Of a DNA stretch of 64,000 nucleotides, positions 57,572 through 64,000 are shown one piece after another. The number at the start of each line of letters is the position of its first letter. The stretch's first letter is position 1. The notes below the pieces were generated by a model that ran no database searches, was not told the DNA's origin, and worked only from the letters and a program-made list of their open reading frames with translations. The DNA is from Streptomyces roseolilacinus (GTDB lineage Bacteria; Actinomycetota; Actinomycetes; Streptomycetales; Streptomycetaceae): NCBI RefSeq assembly GCF_014649335.1, contig NZ_BMSV01000007.1:1-64000 (forward strand), written 5' to 3'. A program made the position numbers and the translations under genes.

Positions 57572-58804
57572 ATGCCTTCCGTACTGCCCGATGGTGAGCC
57601 CGTGCCCGAGGACGGGTCCCTGCCCCCGTCCGCCCTCGACGGGCGCGCGGAGCGGCCGCTCGGGTTCTACCTGCACGTGCCGTACTGCGCGACCCGCTGC
57701 GGCTACTGCGACTTCAACACCTACACCGCCACCGAGCTGCGCGGCTCCGGCGGCGTCCTCGCCTCCCGCGACAACTACGCGGCGACCCTCGCCGACGAGG
57801 TCCGGCTCGCCCGCAAGGTCCTCGGCGACGACCCCCGCCCCGTGCGGACGGTCTTCGTCGGCGGCGGCACGCCCACGCTGCTCGCCGCGGAGGACCTCGT
57901 CCGCATGCTCGGCGCCGTCCGGGACGAGTTCGGCCTCGCGGACGACGCCGAGATCACCACGGAGGCCAACCCGGAGTCCGTCGACCCGGCATACCTGGCC
58001 GCGCTCCGCGAGGGCGGCTTCAACCGGATCTCCTTCGGCATGCAGAGCGCCCGGCGGCACGTCCTGAAGGTCCTCGACCGCACCCACACCCCCGGCCGTC
58101 CCGAGGCGTGCGTCGCCGAGGCCCGCGCCGCCGGCTTCGACCACGTCAACCTCGACCTGATCTACGGCACCCCCGGCGAGAGCGACGACGACTGGCGGGC
58201 CTCCCTCGACGCCGCGATCGGCGCCGGCCCCGACCACGTCTCCGCGTACGCGCTGATCGTCGAGGAGGGCACCGGGCTCGCCCGCCGCATCCGGCGCGGC
58301 GAGGTGCCGATGACCGACGACGACGTGCACGCCGACCGGTACCTGATCGCGGACTCCGTCCTCGCCGAGGCCGGGTTCCACTGGTACGAGGTGTCGAACT
58401 GGGCCGCCTCCGAGGCGGGCCGCTGCCTCCACAACGAGCTGTACTGGCGCGGCGCCGACTGGTGGGGCGCCGGGCCCGGCGCGCACAGCCACGTCGGCGG
58501 CGTCCGCTGGTGGAACGTGAAGCACCCCGGCGCCTACGCCGCCGCCCTCGCGGAGGGCCGTTCCCCGGGCGCCGGCCGGGAGGTCCTGACGGAGGAGGAC
58601 CGCCGCGTGGAGCGCGTCCTGCTGGAGCTGCGGCTCCGGGACGGCATCCCCCTGTCGCTGCTGCGCCCGGCGGGCCTGTCCGCGGCGGAGCGCGCGGCGG
58701 GGGAGGGGCTCCTGGAGACGGGCCCCTACGCCGAGGGCCGCGCCGTCCTCACCCTGCGCGGCCGGCTGCTCGCCGACGCCGTCGTGCGGGACCTGGTGGA
58801 CTGA
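57572..58804 (+). CDS. hemW: radical SAM heme chaperone HemW (coproporphyrinogen III oxidase-like)
   Basis: 410 aa. The radical SAM cluster motif CATRCGYCDF (C-x3-C-x2-C) is near the N-terminus, followed by VFVGGGTPTLL, ISFGMQSARRHVLKVLDRTHTP (two adjacent pieces) and YGTPGESDDDW; the C-terminal HemN domain is present. HemW proteins transfer heme rather than oxidise coproporphyrinogen, and the usual HemN-specific second SAM features are absent as far as I can see. ATG 57572 is used (MPSVLPDG); GACAAT ends seven bases upstream, a possible leaderless promoter. Confidence 0.94.
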   Translation: MPSVLPDGEPVPEDGSLPPSALDGRAERPLGFYLHVPYCATRCGYCDFNTYTATELRGSGGVLASRDNYAATLADEVRLARKVLGDDPRPVRTVFVGGGTPTLLAAEDLVRMLGAVRDEFGLADDAEITTEANPESVDPAYLAALREGGFNRISFGMQSARRHVLKVLDRTHTPGRPEACVAEARAAGFDHVNLDLIYGTPGESDDDWRASLDAAIGAGPDHVSAYALIVEEGTGLARRIRRGEVPMTDDDVHADRYLIADSVLAEAGFHWYEVSNWAASEAGRCLHNELYWRGADWWGAGPGAHSHVGGVRWWNVKHPGAYAAALAEGRSPGAGREVLTEEDRRVERVLLELRLRDGIPLSLLRPAGLSAAERAAGEGLLETGPYAEGRAVLTLRGRLLADAVVRDLVD

Positions 58805-58807
58805 GCG

Positions 58808-59614
58808 CTACGCCGGGGCCGTCACCCAGTCGATCAGCTCCTCGACCCGGCCCAGCAGCGCCGGCTCCAGGTCCCGGTACGACCGGACCCGGCCCAGGAC
58901 GTGGCGCCAGGCCGCGCCGGTGTTCTCCGGCCAGCCCAGGGCCCGGCACACGCCCGTCTTCCAGTCCTGGCCGTGCGGCACGGCCGGCCAGGCCGGGATG
59001 CCCAGCGACGACGGCTTCACCGCCTGCCACACGTCGACGTACGGGTGCCCCACCACCAGGACGTGCGGGTCCGTGACCGACGCGGCGATCCGCGACTCCT
59101 TCGACCCCGGCACCAGGTGGTCCACCAGCACCCCGAGCCGGGCGTCCGGGCCGGGTCGGAAGTCGCGGACGATCGCCGGCAGGTCGTCGACGCCCTCCAG
59201 GTACTCCACGACGACGCCCTCGATGCGCAGGTCGTCGCCCCACACCTTCTCCACCAGCTCGGCGTCGTGGCGGCCCTCCACGTAGATCCGCCCCGCCCGC
59301 GCCACCCGGGCCCGCGCGCCCGGCACGGCGACCGACCCGGACGCCGTACGGGACGGCCGCGCCGGCGCGGGGGCGGCCGGGCGGACCAGGGTCACCGCGC
59401 GGCCCTCCAGCAGGAAGCCGCGCGGGACGAGCGGGAAGACCCGGTGCCTGCCGAACCGGTCCTCCAGCGTCACCGCGCCCGCCTCGCACCGCACCACCGC
59501 CCCGCAGAACCCGGTGCCGGCCTCCTCGACCACCAGGTCCGGCTCGGCGGGCACCTCCGGCACGGGGGCCTGCTTCTTCCACCGAGGGGTCAGATCCGGG
59601 TCGTAGGCACGCAT
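58808..59614 (-). CDS. DUF3097-family protein
   Basis: 268-aa actinobacterial protein of unknown function, typically beside hemW. N-terminus RAYDPDLTPRWKKQ; a small beta domain (GAVVRCEAGAVTLEDRFGRHRVFPL, in two strands), then VYVEGRHDAEL-like IYVEGRHDAELVEKVWGDDL, a Toprim-like segment with conserved acidic residues (LGVLVDHLVPGSKE). ATG 59614 has TAGCGT ending seven bases upstream on the minus strand, so a leaderless mRNA is likely. The EGRHD and VDHL motifs suggest a Toprim-type metal site; activity is not known. Confidence 0.85.
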   Translation of the reverse strand: MRAYDPDLTPRWKKQAPVPEVPAEPDLVVEEAGTGFCGAVVRCEAGAVTLEDRFGRHRVFPLVPRGFLLEGRAVTLVRPAAPAPARPSRTASGSVAVPGARARVARAGRIYVEGRHDAELVEKVWGDDLRIEGVVVEYLEGVDDLPAIVRDFRPGPDARLGVLVDHLVPGSKESRIAASVTDPHVLVVGHPYVDVWQAVKPSSLGIPAWPAVPHGQDWKTGVCRALGWPENTGAAWRHVLGRVRSYRDLEPALLGRVEELIDWVTAPA

Positions 59615-59624
59615 GCGCCAGACG

Positions 59625-60362
59625 CTACGACACCGCGAACCGGCGGGCCAGCTCATCGCGTTGGGCGCGTACGAACGCGGCGTCCACCACCGCGCCGTGC
59701 CCCGGCACGTACAACGCGTCCCGCCCGCCCAGCTCCAGCAGCCGGTCCAGCGCGGCCGGCCAGCACGACGGGATCGCGTCCGGGCCCGCCTGGGGCTCGC
59801 CCGACTCCTCCACCAGGTCCCCGCAGAACACCACCTCGGGCGGCCCGTCGCCCGCCGCGCCCGGCACCAGCAGCGCCAGGTCGTGGCCCGTGTGCCCGGG
59901 CCCCACGTTCGCCAGCAGCACCTGCCGGCCGCCCAGGTCGAGCGTCCACTCGCCGCACACCAGGTGGTGCGGGTGCACCAGCACGTCCACGGCCTCGCCC
60001 GCCTCGTCCGGGGCGACGCCCTCCCGCACCGCGTCCGCCCGCAGCGCGTCCCGCTCCCGCACCAGCACCTCGTCCAGGCCCACGGCGCCGAACACCTGCG
60101 CGCCCGCGAACGCGGCGGCGCCCAGCACGTGGTCGAAGTGCGGGTGGCTCAGTGCGATGTGCGTCACGCGCCGCCCGCCCAGCAGCCCCTGGACCTGGGC
60201 GCGGATCCGCGCGCCCTCCCCCAGGGTGGAACCCGCGTCGAACAGCAGGGCGGCGTCGTCCCCGACGACCAGCCCGACCGTGGCGTCCCAGCCGGGCAGG
60301 CGCCTGCGGCCCACCCCGGCCGCGAGCCGTTCCCACCCTGACTCTTCCCAGCCGACGTCCAT
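59625..60362 (-). CDS. metallo-beta-lactamase-fold hydrolase
   Basis: 245 aa. Zinc-binding motif SHPHFDHVLG (HxHxDH variant), a later His in GPGHTGHDL, Asp in FCGDLVE and His in VPGHGAVVD complete the two-metal site. The N-terminus lacks a signal, so it is cytosolic. ATG 60362 has TAGCGT (60374-60369, minus) six bases upstream and no ribosome site: predicted leaderless. Ten bases separate it from the DUF3097 gene downstream. Substrate unknown; glyoxalase II-like or other hydrolase roles are possible. Confidence 0.9.
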   Translation of the reverse strand: MDVGWEESGWERLAAGVGRRRLPGWDATVGLVVGDDAALLFDAGSTLGEGARIRAQVQGLLGGRRVTHIALSHPHFDHVLGAAAFAGAQVFGAVGLDEVLVRERDALRADAVREGVAPDEAGEAVDVLVHPHHLVCGEWTLDLGGRQVLLANVGPGHTGHDLALLVPGAAGDGPPEVVFCGDLVEESGEPQAGPDAIPSCWPAALDRLLELGGRDALYVPGHGAVVDAAFVRAQRDELARRFAVS

Positions 60363-60471
60363 ACCGCGACGCTATCGGCAATGCCCGCGACCGGCGCGCG
60401 GTACGGTGATCGACCGCCGTGCGCCGTCGCGCTCGTCACGTCGCCCTTGCCAGGCATTGACCTCGGCGCCG

Positions 60472-60518
60472 TACACTGGCCGCGGGGATGATTGGCACTC
60501 GAACACGGTGAGTGCCAG
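60472..60518 (+). promoter_or_regulatory. hrcA promoter -10 and CIRCE operator
   Basis: TACACT (60472-60477) is the -10 candidate. TTGGCACTC, nine-base spacer, GAGTGCCAG (60492-60518) is a CIRCE element close to the TTAGCACTC-N9-GAGTGCTAA consensus. HrcA bound here would repress its own operon until heat shock. Confidence 0.93.
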
Positions 60519-60557
60519 CAGACGTCAGCCGACCGGAGCCAGCTGGAGGTGCGCGCC

Positions 60558-61574
60558 GTGCTCAGTGAACGCAGACTCGAAGTGCTGCGCGCCATCGTCC
60601 AGGACTACGTCGGCACGGAGGAGCCCGTCGGCTCCAAGGCGCTCACCGAGCGCCACAAGCTCGGCGTGTCGCCGGCCACCGTGCGCAACGACATGGCGGT
60701 GCTGGAGGAGGAGGGCTTCATCGCCCAGCCCCACACCAGCGCCGGGCGCATCCCCACGGACAAGGGCTACCGCCTCTTCGTCGACAAGCTCGCCGGAGTC
60801 AAGCCGCTGTCGTCGCCGGAGCGCCGGGCCATCCAGAACTTCCTGGACGGCGCGGTGGACCTGGACGACGTCGTGGGGCGCACGGTCCGCCTGCTCGCCC
60901 AGCTGACCCGCCAGGTCGCGGTCGTGCAGTACCCGTCGCTGACCCGGTCGACCGTGCGCCACGTCGAGCTGCTGTCGCTGGCCCCGGCCCGGCTGATGCT
61001 CGTCCTGATCACGGACACCGGGCGGGTGGAGCAGCGCATGGTCGACTGCCCCGCCCCCTTCGGCGAGACGTCCGTCGCCGACCTGCGCGCCCGGCTGAAC
61101 AGCCAGGTCGTCGGACGGCGGTTCACCGACGTGCCGCAGCTGGTGCAGGACCTCCCGGAGTCCTTCGATCCGGAGGACCGCGGGACCGTCTCCACGGTGC
61201 TCTCCACGCTGCTGGAGACGCTGGTGGAGGAGACCGAGGAGCGCCTGGTGATCGGCGGGACCGCCAATCTCACGCGCTTCGGGCACGACTTCCCGCTCAC
61301 CATCCGGCCCGTGCTGGAGGCACTGGAGGAGCAGGTCGTGCTCCTCAAGCTGCTCGGTGAGGCGACGGATCCGGCCATGACCGTACGTATCGGCCACGAG
61401 AACGCCCACGAGGGGCTCAACTCCACGTCCGTCGTCGCGGTCGGCTACGGTTCGGGCGGCGAGGCGGTCGCCAAACTCGGCGTGGTCGGACCGACCCGCA
61501 TGGACTACCCCGGAACGATGGGAGCGGTACGCGCAGTGGCACGTTACGTCGGACAGATCCTGGCGGAGTCGTAA
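60558..61574 (+). CDS. hrcA: heat-inducible transcription repressor HrcA
   Basis: 338 aa. N-terminal winged helix (RLEVLRAIVQDYVGTEEPVGSK, SPATVRNDMAVLEEEGFI), GAF-like inserted dimerisation region and C-terminal helices (VVAVGYGSGGEAVAKLGVVGP). It binds the CIRCE site 40 bases upstream. GTG 60558 follows GGAGG by eight bases. dnaJ starts immediately after its stop, so both are autoregulated. Confidence 0.97.
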   Translation: MLSERRLEVLRAIVQDYVGTEEPVGSKALTERHKLGVSPATVRNDMAVLEEEGFIAQPHTSAGRIPTDKGYRLFVDKLAGVKPLSSPERRAIQNFLDGAVDLDDVVGRTVRLLAQLTRQVAVVQYPSLTRSTVRHVELLSLAPARLMLVLITDTGRVEQRMVDCPAPFGETSVADLRARLNSQVVGRRFTDVPQLVQDLPESFDPEDRGTVSTVLSTLLETLVEETEERLVIGGTANLTRFGHDFPLTIRPVLEALEEQVVLLKLLGEATDPAMTVRIGHENAHEGLNSTSVVAVGYGSGGEAVAKLGVVGPTRMDYPGTMGAVRAVARYVGQILAES

Positions 61575-62711
61575 GTGGCCACGGACTACTACGCCGTACT
61601 CGGCGTGCGCCGCGACGCGTCCCAGGACGAGATCAAGAAGGCATTCCGCCGGCTCGCCCGCGAGCTGCACCCGGATGTCAACCCCGATCCGAAGACGCAG
61701 GAGCGGTTCAAGGAGATCAACGCCGCCTACGAGGTGTTGTCGGACCCGCAGAAGAAGCAGGTCTACGACCTCGGCGGCGACCCCCTGTCGTCCGGCGGGG
61801 CCGGAGCGGGCGCGGGCTTCGGCGCGGGCGGCTTCGGGAACTTCTCCGACATCATGGACGCCTTCTTCGGCACGGCGTCCCAGCGCGGCCCCCGGTCGCG
61901 CACCCGCCGCGGCCAGGACGCGATGATCCGGCTGGAGATCGAGCTCGACGAGGCGGCCTTCGGCACGACGAAGGACATCCAGGTCGACACGGCCGTCGTG
62001 TGCACGACGTGCTCCGGTGAGGGCGCCGCGCCGGGCACCTCGGCGCAGACGTGCGACATGTGCCGCGGCCGCGGCGAGGTGTCGCAGGTGACGCGGTCCT
62101 TCCTGGGCCAGGTCATGACGTCCCGCCCCTGCCCGCAGTGCCAGGGCTTCGGCACGGTCGTGCCGACGCCGTGCCCCGAGTGCGCCGGCGACGGCCGGGT
62201 GCGGTCCCGCCGGACGCTCACGGTCAAGATCCCGGCCGGCGTCGACAACGGCACGCGCATCCAGCTCGCCGGCGAGGGCGAGGTCGGCCCCGGCGGCGGC
62301 CCGGCGGGCGACCTGTACGTGGAGATCCACGAGCTGCCGCACCCGGTGTTCCAGCGGCGCGGCGACGACCTGCACTGCACGGTGACGATCCCGATGACGG
62401 CGGGCGCGCTCGGCACGAAGGTGCCGCTGGAGACGCTCGACGGCATGGAGGAGGTCGACATCCGGCCGGGTACGCAGTCGGGCCAGTCGATCCCGCTGCA
62501 CGGCCGCGGCGTCACGCACCTGCGCGGCGGCGGGCGCGGCGACCTGATCGTCCACGTCGAGGTCCAGACGCCCACGAAGCTGGACGCGGAGCAGGAGCGC
62601 CTGCTGCGCGACCTGGCGAAGCTGCGCGGGGAGGAACGGCCGACCGGCCAGTTCGCCCCGGGCCAGCAGGGCCTCTTCTCGCGGCTGAAGGACGCCTTCA
62701 ACGGACGCTAG
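61575..62711 (+). CDS. dnaJ: chaperone DnaJ
   Basis: 378-aa Hsp40 co-chaperone of DnaK. J domain with HPD (ARELHPDVNP), Gly/Phe-rich linker (GAGAGAGFGAGGFGNF), four zinc-finger repeats (CTTCSGEG, CDMCRGRG, CPQCQGFG, CPECAGDG) and C-terminal substrate domains. GTG 61575 follows the hrcA TAA with no gap. This is the HrcA-linked second dnaJ of Streptomyces (dnaJ2), the first lying in the dnaK operon elsewhere. Confidence 0.97.
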   Translation: MATDYYAVLGVRRDASQDEIKKAFRRLARELHPDVNPDPKTQERFKEINAAYEVLSDPQKKQVYDLGGDPLSSGGAGAGAGFGAGGFGNFSDIMDAFFGTASQRGPRSRTRRGQDAMIRLEIELDEAAFGTTKDIQVDTAVVCTTCSGEGAAPGTSAQTCDMCRGRGEVSQVTRSFLGQVMTSRPCPQCQGFGTVVPTPCPECAGDGRVRSRRTLTVKIPAGVDNGTRIQLAGEGEVGPGGGPAGDLYVEIHELPHPVFQRRGDDLHCTVTIPMTAGALGTKVPLETLDGMEEVDIRPGTQSGQSIPLHGRGVTHLRGGGRGDLIVHVEVQTPTKLDAEQERLLRDLAKLRGEERPTGQFAPGQQGLFSRLKDAFNGR

Positions 62712-62732
62712 CGGGCCCCGGCGGCGCGCTCC

Positions 62733-62761
62733 GGTGGTCCGGGGCACGCCCCCGGACCACC
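62733..62761 (+). terminator. dnaJ terminator
   Basis: GGTGGTCCGGGG and complement form a 12-bp stem with CACGC loop. A separate perfect 24-bp palindrome (GCCGCGGCCGGG plus complement, 62781-62804) follows and may add to termination. Confidence 0.85.
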
Positions 62762-62856
62762 CCGCCGCCGGCGGGCGCCCGCCGCGGCCGGGCCCGGCCG
62801 CGGCGCCCGGAACCGGGGGCTTCGAGGGGGCCGCGGGGGCGTGACACCATGCGTGC

Positions 62857-63930
62857 ATGTCCTCCGCGCTGACCGATCTCTGCCGTTACCCGATCGTGCA
62901 GGCCCCCATGGCCGGTGGCGCCTCGTGTCCGCAGCTCGTCGCCGCCGTGTCCGAGGCGGGCGGCCTCGGCTTCCTGGCCGCCGGGTACAAGACGGCCGAC
63001 GGCATGTACCGGGAGGTCCAGCAGCTCCGGGGCCTCACCGCCCGCCCCTTCGGCGTGAACCTGTTCATGCCGCAGCCGGGCCAGGCGGACGCCGCCGCCG
63101 TCGAGGTGTACCGCCAGCAGCTCGCCGGTGAGGCCGCCTGGTACGAGACACCGCTCGGCGACCCCGACGCCGGCCGGGACGACGGCTACGACGCGAAGCT
63201 GGCGATCCTCCTCGACGACCCGGTACCGGTCGTGTCCTTCACGTTCGGCTGCCCCGCGCCCGACACGCTGGCGGCCTTCGCGCGGGTGGGCACCCGCACC
63301 GTCGTGACGGTCACCGGCCCCGACGAGGCGCGGGCCGCCGAACGCGCCGGCGCCGACGCCGTGTGCGTGCAGGGCGTCGAGGCGGGCGGCCACCAGGGCA
63401 CCCACCGGGACGACCCGGAGACCGAGGGCTCCGGCACCGGGCTGCTGGCGCTGATCACCCAGGTCCGCGAGGCGGTGCGGCTGCCGATGCTCGCCGCGGG
63501 GGGCCTGATGCGCGGCGGCCAGATCGCCGCCGTCCTCGCGGCGGGCGCCGAGGCCGCGCAACTGGGCACCGCGTTCCTGGTGTGCCCGGAGTCCGCCGCC
63601 GACCCGCTGCACAAGCGGGCCGTGACGGACCCGCTGTTCACCCACACCGAACTCACCCGCGCCTTCTCCGGCCGCCCCGCCCGGAGCCTGGTCAACCGGT
63701 TCGTGCGGGAGCACGGGCCGTACGCCCCGGCCGCGTACCCCGAGGTGCACCACCTGACCAGCGGCCTGCGCAAGGCCGCGGCCAGGGCGAAGGACCCGCA
63801 GGGCATGGCCCTGTGGGCCGGCCAGGGCCACCGCCTGGCCCGGGAGCTGCCCGCCGGGCAGCTCGTCGAAGTACTCCACTGCGAACTCCGGTCGGCCGTC
63901 TCCGAGCTGGCCGTGGGAGGTACGTCATGA
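62857..63930 (+). CDS. nitronate monooxygenase-family FMN enzyme
   Basis: 357-aa TIM-barrel flavoprotein of the 2-nitropropane dioxygenase family. Motifs: YPIVQAPMAGGASCPQLVAAV at the N-terminus, FGVNLFMP, VVTVTGPDEARAAERAGADAV segment, GVEAGGHQGTHRDD with the catalytic-type His, AAGGLMRGGQIAAVLAAGA phosphate site, and AQLGTAFLVCPES. It detoxifies nitronates such as propionate-3-nitronate by family. ATG 62857 lacks a ribosome site; CACCAT ends six bases upstream. It overlaps rsmE by four bases. Confidence 0.94.
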   Translation: MSSALTDLCRYPIVQAPMAGGASCPQLVAAVSEAGGLGFLAAGYKTADGMYREVQQLRGLTARPFGVNLFMPQPGQADAAAVEVYRQQLAGEAAWYETPLGDPDAGRDDGYDAKLAILLDDPVPVVSFTFGCPAPDTLAAFARVGTRTVVTVTGPDEARAAERAGADAVCVQGVEAGGHQGTHRDDPETEGSGTGLLALITQVREAVRLPMLAAGGLMRGGQIAAVLAAGAEAAQLGTAFLVCPESAADPLHKRAVTDPLFTHTELTRAFSGRPARSLVNRFVREHGPYAPAAYPEVHHLTSGLRKAAARAKDPQGMALWAGQGHRLARELPAGQLVEVLHCELRSAVSELAVGGTS

Positions 63931-64000
63931 CCGCCCCCGTCTTCGTCGCCGACGACCTGACGGCCGCCGCGCCCGGCGCGGTGCTCACCCTGGACGGGCC
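63927..64000 (+). CDS. rsmE: 16S rRNA m3U1498 methyltransferase RsmE, 3'-truncated by the window edge
   Basis: Only 24 codons are visible: MTAPVFVADDLTAAAPGAVL and TLDG. The N-terminus matches actinobacterial RsmE, and the place after dnaJ and the nitronate monooxygenase gene is its usual position. ATG 63927 lies in an ATGA overlap and follows GGGAGG by eight bases. Assignment rests on a short stretch and synteny. Confidence 0.7.
   Translation, partial: MTAPVFVADDLTAAAPGAVLTLDG

Noticed and set aside
57572..58804. Oxygen-independent coproporphyrinogen III oxidase HemN
   Set aside because: Length and the usual actinobacterial context (hrcA-dnaJ neighbours) match HemW rather than HemN.
62781..62804. 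24-bp perfect palindrome as a regulator operator
   Set aside because: All G/C and next to a terminator, with no promoter near; more likely part of termination.

Overview
The window is a high-GC actinobacterial chromosome segment, almost certainly Streptomyces. The gene order rne, rplU-rpmA-obg, proB, proA, nadD, LCP protein, rsfS, phosphoglycerate mutase, leuS, comEA-comEC, holA, rpsT, lepA, hemW, hrcA-dnaJ, rsmE is the conserved Streptomyces core order. Many GTG starts, third-position G/C bias and TAGRRT-like -10 elements fit. No phage, IS element, CRISPR array or plasmid functions were seen.

Layout. (1) 1-3518: 3' part of an RNase E/G with long low-complexity arms. (2) 3.8-19.0 kb: a cell-surface sugar cluster lying between rne and rplU. 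It holds a DegT aminotransferase, Gfo/Idh oxidoreductase, GT2, UDP-sugar 6-dehydrogenase, GalE-like epimerase, a divergent beta-propeller lectin-like protein, a WbpI-like 2-epimerase, three more glycosyltransferase genes with a small partner ORF, and a WbpD-like acetyltransferase. (3) 19.7-22.1 kb: rplU-rpmA-obg with promoter and leader. (4) 22.3-28.5 kb: a second glycopolymer block with a GT4, a fused cytidylyltransferase-SDR (CDP-ribitol synthase type) and a TagF-like polyol-phosphate polymerase. (5) 28.7-41.5 kb: proB, proA, several membrane proteins of unknown role, an M48 protease, nadD, an LCP cell-wall ligase relative, rsfS, a phosphatase-type mutase, two identical tRNA-Ala(GGC) genes, two zinc-ribbon proteins and a GT87 mannosyltransferase-like protein. 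(6) 41.8-44.9 kb: leuS behind a leucine leader-peptide attenuator. (7) 45.0-64.0 kb: DegV, ComEA/ComEC, HolA, S20, LepA, acyl-CoA synthetase, HemW, two minus-strand genes, CIRCE-controlled hrcA-dnaJ, a nitronate monooxygenase-like enzyme and the start of rsmE.

How the genes work together. Blocks 2 and 4 look like the supply and assembly sides of one or more anionic wall polymers. Block 2 has relatives of WbpA, WbpB, WbpE, WbpD and WbpI, which together convert UDP-GlcNAc to UDP-2,3-diacetamido-mannuronic acid in Pseudomonas. Block 4 can make CDP-ribitol and polymerise polyol phosphate. The LCP-like protein at 36.3 kb occupies the position of S. coelicolor PdtA (SCO2578), a wall polydiglycosylphosphate transferase, and could attach a product. 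These assignments rest on motifs and context, not on searches.

Regulation visible in sequence: a leucine attenuator before leuS, CIRCE before hrcA, a palindromic operator candidate before the acyl-CoA synthetase gene, a two-box DnaA site near 35.27 kb, many strong hairpin terminators, and about a dozen genes whose -10-like hexamer ends 6-8 nt before the start codon, suggesting leaderless transcripts.
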